NCBI RefSeq assembly: GCF_001954135.1
Contig: NZ_MBEQ01000108.1
Location: forward strand, 20,159-84,158
Length of the DNA: 64,000 nt
Reading direction: 5' to 3'
Source: Mycobacterium sp. GA-1841
GTDB lineage: Bacteria; Actinomycetota; Actinomycetes; Mycobacteriales; Mycobacteriaceae
The notes beneath the pieces were generated by a model. That model saw nothing but the letters and a program-made list of their open reading frames with translations. It did not search any database and was not told where the DNA came from. Of this stretch, positions 1-8,690 are shown one piece after another; positions within the stretch are counted from its first letter, which is position 1, and each line of letters begins with the position of its first letter. Position numbers and translations under genes: made by a program.

Positions 1-203
1 GCGATTCGAGGCGTGGCCGAGCAACTCACCGCTTCAGAGAGTTTGGCGGCAATCACATCCTCCTGCAGATCGGCGACCGGACCCACCACCGCGACGATGC
101 GCGACGCGGCGAGGCTCCGGTCGAGTGCACTTGCCCGGTACCGCCGCAGCCGGTGGCCGGCAACAGCTTGTTCGGTCACCCCGGACCGGTTATCAGACTG
201 CAT
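1..203 (-). CDS. N-terminal fragment of an unidentified protein, cut by the window edge
   Basis: An ATG at 203 opens a frame that stays open to base 1, giving 67 codons of a longer gene. The ATG overlaps the end of the preceding glycosyltransferase gene (stop at 193-195), an 11-base overlap like others in this operon, which supports it as the next operon member. The visible part has a basic N-terminal stretch (HRLRRYRASALDRS) and then a hydrophobic strand-like segment, RIVAVVGPVADLQ. No family is recognisable from this piece. A role in the same polysaccharide pathway is inference from position only. Confidence 0.6.
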   Translation of the reverse strand, partial: MQSDNRSGVTEQAVAGHRLRRYRASALDRSLAASRIVAVVGPVADLQEDVIAAKLSEAVSCSATPRI

Positions 204-1296
204 CGACCACCTCACGCATACGATGACGAAAGCAACTGCGGGAAAAGGTTTCTGCCCACGCGCGGATCCGACTTCGGTCGTAGTCACCCGGATCGAAGCC
301 GCGCATGGTCTCGGCGAACCGGCCCACCACGTCCCGGTCCGAGCCGGGTTCGACGTGCACTCCGGTGACTCCGGGCACCACGGTGTCCATCGCGCCACCC
401 GCGCCCAGCGCGATCACCGGCGTGCCCGTCGACATCGACTCCACCGGCACGATGCCGAAGTCCTCCACCCCCGGCATCACCAACGCGCGGGCCCTGCGGT
501 GCAGATCGACAAGTTGGTCATGCGAAACTCTGCCGAGGAACGTGGTTTTCGGCCCCGCCAGCTCACGGCAACCTCGCATGGCCCGGCCCTCCCCCGCGAC
601 GACGAGCGGAATGTCGGCGGCGGCCGCGGCAGCCACGGCGATGTCGGGCCGCTTGTAGGGCACCAGGCGACCGGCCAGCAAGAAGAAATCCTCGCGCTCC
701 ACCGACGGGTCGGGGCGAAATCCTTCGGTGTCCACCGGCGGGTGGATGACCGTGGCCTCACGCTGCCACCACGCCCTGATCCGCTCGGCCACCGCCGAGG
801 AGTTGGCCACCACGGTGTGTAGTCGGGGTGCGGCCGTGACCTCGCAGCGTCGGGCCACCGCGGCCAGCGCGGTCAGTATCGCCGCACCGGCCGCGCCCCC
901 GCCTTCACCGGCACGCAACGTCGAATCCCAGGCCCACCGGGCGGGGCTGTGCACGTAGGCGATCACCGGTGCATCGGTGGCGAACACGGCCTGGGTCGCG
1001 AAGGCGTGATGGCTGACGACCACGGCCCGGTAGCCGCGCAGCTTCATGGTGCGGAAGGCCGCAGGCACCAACGGCAGCAGCGGTGCATAGGAGCCCTGTC
1101 CCAGCGCCCGGTAGAAGTGGTTGAGCCAGCCGGTGATCGGCGGCGTGCCCAGCCCGTCGGGAATTCCTGCCGCCCGCACGATCGGGGCGTACAGGTCGGC
1201 GTCGCCCCACTCGTGCGACAATTGTCTGACCACCTCTTCGGAACCGGCCACCTCGGTGAACCGCTCGTGGATGAGGCCGATGCGGCTAGCTGGCAT
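193..1296 (-). CDS. GT4-family glycosyltransferase
   Basis: Predicted cytoplasmic GT-B glycosyltransferase that adds a sugar from an activated donor to a lipid-linked oligosaccharide. The 367-aa protein starts like family members (SRIGLIHERF, then GSEEVV) and carries the GT4 donor-site signature E-x7-E as VEDFGIVPVESMSTG near residue 285, with the GRLVPYKRPD segment before it. ATG at 1296 lies within the end of the upstream co-polymerase gene (11-base overlap), so translation is probably coupled. Donor and acceptor sugars cannot be read from the sequence. Confidence 0.88.
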   Translation of the reverse strand: MPASRIGLIHERFTEVAGSEEVVRQLSHEWGDADLYAPIVRAAGIPDGLGTPPITGWLNHFYRALGQGSYAPLLPLVPAAFRTMKLRGYRAVVVSHHAFATQAVFATDAPVIAYVHSPARWAWDSTLRAGEGGGAAGAAILTALAAVARRCEVTAAPRLHTVVANSSAVAERIRAWWQREATVIHPPVDTEGFRPDPSVEREDFFLLAGRLVPYKRPDIAVAAAAAADIPLVVAGEGRAMRGCRELAGPKTTFLGRVSHDQLVDLHRRARALVMPGVEDFGIVPVESMSTGTPVIALGAGGAMDTVVPGVTGVHVEPGSDRDVVGRFAETMRGFDPGDYDRSRIRAWAETFSRSCFRHRMREVVDAV

Positions 1297-2572
1297 CGGA
1301 ATCAGCTGACTGATCGGCGGTTTCGGATCGAGCGACCTTGCGGGCTTTCTTGAAACGTCGTCGCGGGGAGATCTGCAGCACCAGCGTGGTCGGCGTCGCC
1401 ATGTCGCGCAACTGGGTCAGGGTGCGGTCGGCCAACTTTCGGTCGAAGCCGGCGGTGGATACCACGACGATCGCCTCCGTTCCGGCCGGCATCGTGCGCC
1501 ACCATTGGTCGGTCAGTGACACCTCGCGCCACGTCGAGCCGTCGCCGGACTCCGGCCCGTTCCAGAGCGGAGAGGACACCGCCTCACCACGCAGGATCAG
1601 CGCTGGGCGGTGCGCCTGCCGGGCTCGCGCCATGGCCGCCACCGCCGACGGCGACAGCCCTGACATGCCGGAATCGCCGAAGCCGAACTGGGCGCGGTGT
1701 TTCTGGGCCGCCTTACGGGCCCAGACCCGGTTCGGCCGGGCGCCGAACCGACCCCGCAACCACACCAGCAATTCTGCCGCGACCAGCAGCGTGGCCACCC
1801 CGGCCACCAACCCTTCGGCCACCGGCCGCGGCGCCACCGGTGCCGAATCCTGTTCGGGGACGGCCAGTACGGTCAGCTGATCGCTGCTGCTGTTCTGCAA
1901 CGCACCGATATTGCCCTGCAGTTGGGCCAACCGCTCTTCAGCCCGCGCACGGTTGGGATCCTCCGGCGCCAGTGCACCGATCCGGGCCTGTTCGGCGGCG
2001 ATCGCGGCCTGCAGGCCCTCCAGTTCCCGGGCCACGGTGGTGGCGTGGTTGGCAGCGGCCTTGCGAGCCACATTGATCACAATGGTGCGAGCCAATTGCC
2101 CGGCCAACTCCGGGGAGCGGGCAGTCACCGTGAACACCAGCAGCGCAGGTGATTCCCCCGGGCTGAGCTGGACATGCTTTCTGAGTTCGGCGGTGTCCCA
2201 ACCAGTGTCGACTTCCCATAACACCTGCTTGAGGACGTCCCCGTCCCCAGCGAGTCCGACGAACGGTGCGCGCATCTGCTCGATGAACGCATCTCCGGGC
2301 ACCGGTGCCTGCGCCGGCGTGATCTCGGCGATGACCACCGCTGCATACTCCTTGGGGACCAACAGCGTGCGCAGGCCGAACACTGCAGCGCCCACCAGTA
2401 CCGCGATGAGCAGCGCCGGCAGCAGCGCCCGACTCAGATCCCGCAGATGACCGGTCAGGTCCACCGGAGGTGGGACGTCGCGGGGGCTCGACGGCACATC
2501 CACGTTGACACCACGCTCCTCGGCTGCACTGGCACGATCCGAACCGTCCCGTTCGGTAACCATCCGATCCAT
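1286..2572 (-). CDS. Wzz-like polysaccharide co-polymerase / chain-length determinant
   Basis: Predicted inner-membrane polysaccharide co-polymerase that sets chain length in Wzy-dependent polymerisation. Of 428 residues, 1-45 are polar, a first membrane helix lies near 50-67, an extracytoplasmic domain with a predicted coiled coil at about 175-228 follows, then a Pro-rich segment (APVAPRP) leads into a second helix at 252-272. This is the Wzz arrangement. The cytoplasmic tail of about 150 residues (AGTEAIVVVSTAGFDRKL) faintly recalls the late part of a bacterial tyrosine kinase, but no Walker A motif is present. The gene lies 20 bases after the glycoside hydrolase gene and overlaps the next glycosyltransferase. 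Confidence 0.78.
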   Translation of the reverse strand: MDRMVTERDGSDRASAAEERGVNVDVPSSPRDVPPPVDLTGHLRDLSRALLPALLIAVLVGAAVFGLRTLLVPKEYAAVVIAEITPAQAPVPGDAFIEQMRAPFVGLAGDGDVLKQVLWEVDTGWDTAELRKHVQLSPGESPALLVFTVTARSPELAGQLARTIVINVARKAAANHATTVARELEGLQAAIAAEQARIGALAPEDPNRARAEERLAQLQGNIGALQNSSSDQLTVLAVPEQDSAPVAPRPVAEGLVAGVATLLVAAELLVWLRGRFGARPNRVWARKAAQKHRAQFGFGDSGMSGLSPSAVAAMARARQAHRPALILRGEAVSSPLWNGPESGDGSTWREVSLTDQWWRTMPAGTEAIVVVSTAGFDRKLADRTLTQLRDMATPTTLVLQISPRRRFKKARKVARSETADQSADSDAS

Positions 2573-2592
2573 GGAGAATCATCCGCCCTTCG

Positions 2593-3750
2593 TCATGCCC
2601 ACTGGGTCCGCTTGGCAAACGAGCGCCGTCGGGGCGCCCGCCGTGCTGAGGTACCGAATTCGGCGACCACGCGATACGCCTGCTTCGGCGCGAAGTCATA
2701 CTGCAGAATCCCGAAATTCTGTTCGGGATCGCTCAGGTCTTCGCCGGCATCGCGGATGCTGTAGACGAATGTCGGGCCGATCCACGGCACCTCCCTGGCC
2801 GCTTGCAGCACGATCCGCAAGGTCTGCGCCTGCTCTGCCTCTGACACCGCGACGTCGGAAGTACCGGTAGGAGCCCCACATTCGGTGATCCAGATCGACT
2901 TGGCGCTGTCGCCGCCGGCGATCATCACGTCCCGGAGCTTCCACATTTGTTGCGCAGCATTCCATTCCACCGTGTCGGGCGCATCGGGCAACTCGGGGTA
3001 ACTGTACGGATGCATGGCAACGGCATCGAAATATCGGTTCTGCCCGTTGGCATATAGTGCCGACAGGAAGGTCAGGGGGGCGATGTCGTCACCATGATCG
3101 TGCGCCGGCGCCAGCCCTCCCGAGAGCACCCACAAGTCGTTGTCCACCGCCTTGATCGCGGGGTATGTCAGCGCGAGCAACTGCCCGTAGGCTCCGGCAT
3201 CCGGCACCGGCTTGAAGAAGGATTCGGTGTTGGGCTCATTCCACACCTCCCACACGGAGACGCTGTCGAGATATCGCCGGGCGGCGGCTGCAGCAAACTC
3301 AGCGAACTGCGCCGGGTCGGCCGGTCGAGCATGGCCGTCGGGTGCGCGGAGGGCCGGGCTCACCGCCCATGGCGGCGCATAGCCGACCAGTCCGAGCGGA
3401 CACATGCCGAAGCGCAGCACCGCCTCGACCACCCGGTCGGTAGTTGACCAGTCCCGCTGACCCGGTACCGGTTCGATCCGGGACCAATCGAAATCGACCC
3501 GTATCGACCACATGCCGGCGTCGCGGGCCGCGGACAGCTCGCGAGCCAGGTCTTCATCGGACATGGTCAACATGCCCGCCCCGTCTGAACCGCCCACGCG
3601 CCCCTTGGCGGCGGCCGGGGCACAGTCCGCGGTCTTGGCCGCGCAGGTTCGCACGGTGAGCAGCCCGGCCACCAAGGTCAGACCGCACAGCAGGATCAGC
3701 CCGATCCACAGCCACTTCCGGGACTTCGATCGACTACCCGTCATCGTCAT
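2593..3750 (-). CDS. Membrane-anchored clan-A glycoside hydrolase (GH39/GH5-like)
   Basis: Predicted extracytoplasmic glycosidase, 385 aa. An N-terminal anchor or signal helix (WLWIGLILLCGLTLVAGLL, residues 13-31) follows a basic start. The TIM-barrel domain shows both clan-A catalytic sites: acid/base Glu172 in WEVWNEPN and nucleophile Glu290 in IWITECG, plus the AMHPYS strand between them. ATG at 3750 is chosen because it overlaps the upstream stop as TGATG; the longer open frame upstream only shadows the neighbouring gene. Sitting inside a Wzx/Wzy-type operon, it probably trims or releases the polymer. Substrate unknown; family assignment between GH39 and GH5 is uncertain. Confidence 0.82.
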   Translation of the reverse strand: MTMTGSRSKSRKWLWIGLILLCGLTLVAGLLTVRTCAAKTADCAPAAAKGRVGGSDGAGMLTMSDEDLARELSAARDAGMWSIRVDFDWSRIEPVPGQRDWSTTDRVVEAVLRFGMCPLGLVGYAPPWAVSPALRAPDGHARPADPAQFAEFAAAAARRYLDSVSVWEVWNEPNTESFFKPVPDAGAYGQLLALTYPAIKAVDNDLWVLSGGLAPAHDHGDDIAPLTFLSALYANGQNRYFDAVAMHPYSYPELPDAPDTVEWNAAQQMWKLRDVMIAGGDSAKSIWITECGAPTGTSDVAVSEAEQAQTLRIVLQAAREVPWIGPTFVYSIRDAGEDLSDPEQNFGILQYDFAPKQAYRVVAEFGTSARRAPRRRSFAKRTQWA

Positions 3751-4838
3751 CACCGCAGTCCCAACACCGTGTCCAGCAGAATCGGAAGAGTCCGAGAGAT
3801 GTCGTGGCCGGCGTCGATGCGACACCGCGCCGTCTCGACCATCCGGCCGCGCAATGCGTCGTCGTCCAAGACCGTCCTGATCGCGCCGGCCAGCGCCTCG
3901 GCGTCGTCGGGCGGTACCAGAAGCCCGGCGCCGCCCGCGAGAAACTCGACGGTGCCACCATGATTCGTGCCGATCACCGGCACCCCGTGCGCCATCGATT
4001 CCAGCACCGACAGCGGTCCGGCTTCGGGCAATACGCTGGCCGACACCATCACGTCCCATCGGCCGAGAGCGGCCGGTGCATCGACGTGCCCGAGAAACCG
4101 TACCCGCCCGGCCAATTCGGGCGAGGCAGCCCGCGCCTCAAGCTCGGCAACGTAATCGGCGTCGGACGGGAAGCTGCCGCCGGCAAGTTCGACCTGCACC
4201 CCGGGCAGTCTCGCCGCCGCATCCAGCAATACCCGGTGCCCCTTCCAGGGAGTGAGCAGTGCCAGCATGCCGACCACCGGCGGGTCGTGCAGCTTTCCGC
4301 CGAGCCGGGCCACCGGCCGACGAACTCCGTTGTGCGCCACAGAAACCGGAATGCCGGCGGCACGCAGCGGTGCCGCGGTGGCCTCCGATACCGCGACCGC
4401 CCGCCGCACCACCGGGCGCGCCAGCCGGATCACCACCCGCTGCTTGGCACTGACCACGGTGTCGTGCACCAGCCACGACACCCCGCGCGGGGGCGCCGCC
4501 AGCCGCATCGCCGGCAGCGCGAACAGTGAGTTCACCACCGTCACAGTCGAGGCCCGCCCGACGACGCGACGCAGGGCGCGCCCCGTCCACCACCAGCGCG
4601 CTGCCAACTTGACGGCAGCCACGCCGCGCGCCGGCCCCCGCTCACCGCCCAGCCCCAGCGACGGGATCGGCATGTGCGTACAGCCGGCCGGAAGGACCTG
4701 CGACAGCGGCCCGTTCGGGCAGGCGACGGTCACCGCATACCCGCGGGTGAGTGCTTCATCGACGAGATCGGACAACACTTTCTCCGCGCCCGACACCTGC
4801 GCGGTGTGGGCCACGAACACGACGGAGGAGACACTCAC
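3750..4838 (-). CDS. GT4-family glycosyltransferase
   Basis: Predicted GT-B glycosyltransferase of 362 aa. The N-terminal Rossmann motif SVVFVAHTAQVSGAEKVL is the usual acceptor-domain opening, and the donor-site signature is PEAGPLSVLESMAHG (E-x7-E). The GTG start at 4838 overlaps the flippase stop as GTGA, and its own stop overlaps the hydrolase start as TGATG, so three consecutive genes look translationally coupled. It most likely adds one sugar of the repeat unit to the polyprenyl-linked intermediate on the cytoplasmic face. Specificity cannot be inferred. Confidence 0.88.
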   Translation of the reverse strand: MSVSSVVFVAHTAQVSGAEKVLSDLVDEALTRGYAVTVACPNGPLSQVLPAGCTHMPIPSLGLGGERGPARGVAAVKLAARWWWTGRALRRVVGRASTVTVVNSLFALPAMRLAAPPRGVSWLVHDTVVSAKQRVVIRLARPVVRRAVAVSEATAAPLRAAGIPVSVAHNGVRRPVARLGGKLHDPPVVGMLALLTPWKGHRVLLDAAARLPGVQVELAGGSFPSDADYVAELEARAASPELAGRVRFLGHVDAPAALGRWDVMVSASVLPEAGPLSVLESMAHGVPVIGTNHGGTVEFLAGGAGLLVPPDDAEALAGAIRTVLDDDALRGRMVETARCRIDAGHDISRTLPILLDTVLGLR

Positions 4839-6331
4839 GGCTGACCTCCACGACTTGGCAACCGCAGTCGGATGTCACCGGTGAGCCGCAGCAGGAACGC
4901 AAGTGCCAGCACGGCCGCGGCGCCGACGATCGACACGACCGGCCATGGCAACCGATCCCCCACCGCCACACCGCCCACGGTGACCATCGCGGTGATCACA
5001 GCCAGTCCACCCAGTTGTCTGACCGGTATCAGTCCGATCGGCATGGTGCGGGCGATCAACACCCACATCAGCACGCCGGTGATCGCGAAGGTGAGGACCG
5101 TGGCAAGTGCCGCACCGTTATACGACATCCGCGGGATGAGGACCAGATTCGCCGCCACGTTGAACGCCAGCCCCGACACCGCCACCACCGGGTAATGACG
5201 CTGCCGTCCGGCCGCGGCCAGCAGGAAAACTCCGAGGGTGATCAGTGCCATCAGCGCTGCACCGAGCACGAGCAGCTGCGCAGCCCATGCGCCCGGTGTG
5301 AACCGCTGACCGTACAGCAGGCCGATCACCTGCTCGGCGGACGGCCAGAACGCCGCTACCGCAACCGCCCCGGCCAGTCCGAACATCATTGCGGCCGTGC
5401 GAGTTCGCTCCCGGAACAGCTCCGGCTGGCCAGGCCAGGCCGCAACCAGCAGGGTGCTGACCGGTCCGGCGGCGGCCACCGCAACGGTGTCCATCATGTC
5501 GGAGAACTTGTAACCGATGGAGTAGAGACCGACCGCGTCGAAGGTGTCCAGCAGGCTCAACATCAACACGTCGATCTTCTGCATGGCGATCGTCAGCGCG
5601 AAGCCGAGAGCCAATGGCACCGCCTCCCGCAGCATCGGGAGCCACCGGCTGAACTCGATGCGGCGTGCCGGACGCAGGCCCAGCGACCGCCGGCGCAGCG
5701 CGAGCAACTTGGCGGAAAGTTTCACGGCTTCGTTGACCACCGCGGGCAGCACGAAGATCAGCAGCACCGGCGCATAGAGCGCGGCCAGGATGGTCAGCAC
5801 CAGTTGGACGAGTTGACCGAAACTTTCGGCCACCGCAACCAGGGTCAGCCGGTGCCGGCTCTGGAACAGCACGGTCAGGGCGTGGCTGGGGGTGGCCAAC
5901 ACCACCACCAGCCCACCGACCGCGGTCGCGGTGATGACATCCCCTGGATAACCCAGCACCACCACGTACCCCACCGCCAGCAGGTAACCGATCAATCCGA
6001 GGGCGGTCCGCAGCGCAATGAAAGCCGATGCGGTGCGGGCGATCTCCAGCGGGTCGGGATCGATCAGCTTGGCCAGCACCACCCGGCCGACACCGAGGTC
6101 GGTGACGATCGACATCATCCCGAGCAGCGCGAAGACGAAGGTGAACTGTCCCCAATCCTCGGCGGACAACGACCTCGCCACGATCACGGTGCCGGTCCAA
6201 CCCAGCCCGGCTACCACCACCCGGCTGAGCAGTATCGAAACTGTGGCTCGGGCAGCGGCTTTGGGATCGGCCGCCACATGCCGATAGTCCGGTACTGGTT
6301 CGGCACCCTCCATCGCCGGGTCTTCGGTCAT
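4835..6331 (-). CDS. Wzx-like lipid-linked oligosaccharide flippase
   Basis: Predicted polytopic inner-membrane flippase (MOP superfamily, polysaccharide biosynthesis protein) moving undecaprenyl-linked repeat units across the membrane. The 498-aa protein has roughly 12-14 hydrophobic helices, starting near residue 30 (ATVSILLSRVVVAGLGWTGTVIV), with the family-typical SAEDWGQFTFVFALLGM segment after helix 1 and charged loops between pairs of helices. The length fits Wzx proteins. Both ends overlap neighbours by 4 bases (ATGA at 6328, GTGA at 4835). It sits beside a polymerase and an initiating transferase, which supports a Wzx rather than a MurJ role. Confidence 0.87.
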   Translation of the reverse strand: MTEDPAMEGAEPVPDYRHVAADPKAAARATVSILLSRVVVAGLGWTGTVIVARSLSAEDWGQFTFVFALLGMMSIVTDLGVGRVVLAKLIDPDPLEIARTASAFIALRTALGLIGYLLAVGYVVVLGYPGDVITATAVGGLVVVLATPSHALTVLFQSRHRLTLVAVAESFGQLVQLVLTILAALYAPVLLIFVLPAVVNEAVKLSAKLLALRRRSLGLRPARRIEFSRWLPMLREAVPLALGFALTIAMQKIDVLMLSLLDTFDAVGLYSIGYKFSDMMDTVAVAAAGPVSTLLVAAWPGQPELFRERTRTAAMMFGLAGAVAVAAFWPSAEQVIGLLYGQRFTPGAWAAQLLVLGAALMALITLGVFLLAAAGRQRHYPVVAVSGLAFNVAANLVLIPRMSYNGAALATVLTFAITGVLMWVLIARTMPIGLIPVRQLGGLAVITAMVTVGGVAVGDRLPWPVVSIVGAAAVLALAFLLRLTGDIRLRLPSRGGQP

Positions 6332-7383
6332 GTCATGGCCCCGGCGGCGTGATAGGCAGCGACGGTCCGCTCGGCGGTGCGCTCCCAGGACAGCTCGCGC
6401 ATCGCCGCGACGGCTTTACCGGCCAACTCGCCGCGCGCGGCAGGCTCCGACACCAGTGCCCGCATGGCCTGAACCCAGTCGGCCACCCGGTGGGTGGCGA
6501 CCAGAACGGCGCCGTCACCCACCACCTCGGGCAGCGCGCCGACCGCGCTGGCGACGACGGCACCGCCGCAGGCCATCGCCTCCACCGGCGGCAAGCCGAA
6601 CCCCTCGTAATGGGACGCGTAGGCAGTGACGGTGGCGGCCGCATACAGCGCAGGCAGGTCGACGACCGAGACGTAGCCGAGTCCGCGAGCCGTCCCGGGC
6701 GCATCGGGCCCGGTGGAGCCGGCACCGGCCAGCAGGCACGGGATGCCCAGGAGGTCTGCGGCTTCGGCCACCAATTGCACGTTCTTGCGCGGCTCTACGG
6801 TGCCGACCTGCAGCACGAACCTCTCGGGCAGGCGGTATCTGGCCCGAACCCTGGCGATCTGCTCGGGGGTCGGTGGCCGGGCCCAACCGGCGGGCGCAAG
6901 CTCGACGACGGTGGCCTCCCGGCCACTGACCGATTTGATCCGTTCGGCGGTGAACCGCGACACCGCCAACAGCAGATCGGCCTTGCGTAAGGCATGGCGG
7001 ACCAACCGGGATTCGCCAAGGGCGCGGAATTTCGTCGAGGCCGAAGGCATGTCGATGACCGAAAGGTCGTGCACCGTCGCGACAGTGAATCCGGTGGTGA
7101 GCACCGGCAGATCGACGTCCAAGCCGTGCACCACGTCAGAGCCGGTCACCGGCAGGGCACCCATCATCGCGCGGACCGCACCGCTGCACACCGGTCGCGG
7201 CACCGGCCGAACGGCGGCCGGCAACTCACCGACGGCGTCACGCTGCACGACGGCGGACAGTTCGGCTGCGGGTAGGTGGCTGGGCAATGCGTTCAACAGC
7301 TCACGGATGTAGGTCTGGACGCCACTGCCGCCCGGTCGCAAGGCAAGCGCCCCGTACTTGATCCGTGTTGCGCCGCTGCGCAT
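6328..7383 (-). CDS. GT4-family glycosyltransferase
   Basis: Predicted GT-B glycosyltransferase, 351 aa. The acceptor-loop motif RPGGSGVQTYIRELL near the N terminus and the donor-site E-x7-E in HYEGFGLPPVEAMACG are typical of GT4. ATG at 7383 is selected because an AGGGG sequence lies 7 bases upstream and the protein then begins directly at the first Rossmann strand; the in-frame extension upstream has no family character. With this start the gene overlaps the end of the polymerase gene by 91 bases, unusually long for this operon. Sugar specificity unknown. Confidence 0.87.
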   Translation of the reverse strand: MRSGATRIKYGALALRPGGSGVQTYIRELLNALPSHLPAAELSAVVQRDAVGELPAAVRPVPRPVCSGAVRAMMGALPVTGSDVVHGLDVDLPVLTTGFTVATVHDLSVIDMPSASTKFRALGESRLVRHALRKADLLLAVSRFTAERIKSVSGREATVVELAPAGWARPPTPEQIARVRARYRLPERFVLQVGTVEPRKNVQLVAEAADLLGIPCLLAGAGSTGPDAPGTARGLGYVSVVDLPALYAAATVTAYASHYEGFGLPPVEAMACGGAVVASAVGALPEVVGDGAVLVATHRVADWVQAMRALVSEPAARGELAGKAVAAMRELSWERTAERTVAAYHAAGAMT

Positions 7384-8657
7384 CCGATCACCCCTAAGAG
7401 AAGCCAGAAATAGACGTCGAGCGGGAAGATCTCGAAGTACGTCGCGACCAAGCTGGCGGCCATCGTCGCGACGATGGACGCGCTCACCCCGAGCGCCAGG
7501 GCGCCGTCCCGACCGGGCAGCGTGCGCGCCATCCGGGTGGTCCACACCAGTGCGGTGACCAGCAACGCGAGCAATACCCACAATCCGACCGGTCCCAGTT
7601 CCAGCAGGATCTTCACGTAGTAGTTGTCCGGCTGATAGTTGACCGCTGGTCCGACCCCGCCCAGATCAGCCGCTGTCGCCATGCGGTCGGCTGCCGCGCC
7701 GGTGACACCGAGGCCTTCACCGACCGGATGTATCAGGATGCTGTCGATGATGTCGGTCCAGCCTGCGCTGCGCTCGGCGAGACTGCTCGACGAGAAGAGC
7801 ACCTTCGAGGCGCCCGGGGGCAGCAACGGCAAGCAGGCCGCGATGCCGAGAACCACCGCGATCAACGGCGCCAAGAACGCGCGGAATCGAATCACCACCA
7901 ACCAGACGACCCCGAGGAACAGGCCGAGGATGGCCGCACGTACCACCGCGGTCGCCATGGCGAGCGCCAAAATCGGTGTCAGCACGAGGAATACCTGATT
8001 GCGCCGGCGTTGGGGTTCGGCCAGCGCCACGGCGCCGGCGACCAGTAATGCCACCATCACATACAGCCCGAACCCGAACGGCTGGTTGAAGGTGCTGAAG
8101 GTACGGAAGAATCCGCCGGTGGTGCGCACTTGGTTGCCCCACTCGTAGCCCAGTTGCACCATCGCGCCCGGTCCCAGCACTTGCTGGGCGATGCCGACGA
8201 AGGCGGCCACCGAGCCGAGGACCATCATGATCCAGACCAGGCGGTCGCGGTCGACCGCGTCGAACGGGGCGAACCACAGGATCACCACGACCGCGAGGTA
8301 GAAGTACGTCACCTTGATCGCGACCACACCGACCAACCCGAACACCGCCAGCGCCGATGTCGAACCGAGCACCACGAACAGCACGGCCGCCGGCCACCAC
8401 GGGGCCAGCAGCGGTGGACCGGCGGCGACCGGGCGACTTCCCCGACGCAACCAGGCGCAGCCCGCGGTGAAGAGCACCAGACCCTCTTTCCAACCCGCGG
8501 CGATGCCGGGCAGCGGCAGGATTGCCAACACCCCGTTCAGCGGGGTCAGCGCGGCCAGGATCAACAGGCCCCGTTGCGGGCGCCGGTACACCGCGACGAC
8601 CACGACGAGCCCGGCCACCACGGCCGCCGCCAGGGCTCCCGCTTCAGCGGCCGACAT
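7293..8657 (-). CDS. Wzy-like O-antigen polymerase/ligase family membrane protein
   Basis: Predicted polytopic membrane protein of 454 aa with about 10-12 hydrophobic helices and one long extracytoplasmic loop before the last helices (around SSSLAERSAGWTDIIDSILIHPVGEGLG), which carries the pattern seen in O-antigen ligase/polymerase (Wzy/WaaL) proteins. In this operon polymerisation of flipped repeat units is the likelier role. The last ~30 codons (from about AQHGSSTG) overlap the next gene's start and are compositionally unlike the membrane part, so the tail may be dispensable. WaaL-type ligation onto an acceptor is the alternative. Confidence 0.8.
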   Translation of the reverse strand: MSAAEAGALAAAVVAGLVVVVAVYRRPQRGLLILAALTPLNGVLAILPLPGIAAGWKEGLVLFTAGCAWLRRGSRPVAAGPPLLAPWWPAAVLFVVLGSTSALAVFGLVGVVAIKVTYFYLAVVVILWFAPFDAVDRDRLVWIMMVLGSVAAFVGIAQQVLGPGAMVQLGYEWGNQVRTTGGFFRTFSTFNQPFGFGLYVMVALLVAGAVALAEPQRRRNQVFLVLTPILALAMATAVVRAAILGLFLGVVWLVVIRFRAFLAPLIAVVLGIAACLPLLPPGASKVLFSSSSLAERSAGWTDIIDSILIHPVGEGLGVTGAAADRMATAADLGGVGPAVNYQPDNYYVKILLELGPVGLWVLLALLVTALVWTTRMARTLPGRDGALALGVSASIVATMAASLVATYFEIFPLDVYFWLLLGVIGCAAAQHGSSTGRLPCDRAAVASRPTSVSC

Positions 8658-8690
8658 CGGAGCACCTCCGGTCCAGTAGTCGCACTGTTG

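Noticed and set aside
4751..6352. 533-aa plus-strand ORF opposite the flippase
   Set aside because: Composition is His/Arg/Gln-rich with no domain; it is the antisense shadow of a clear membrane protein gene.
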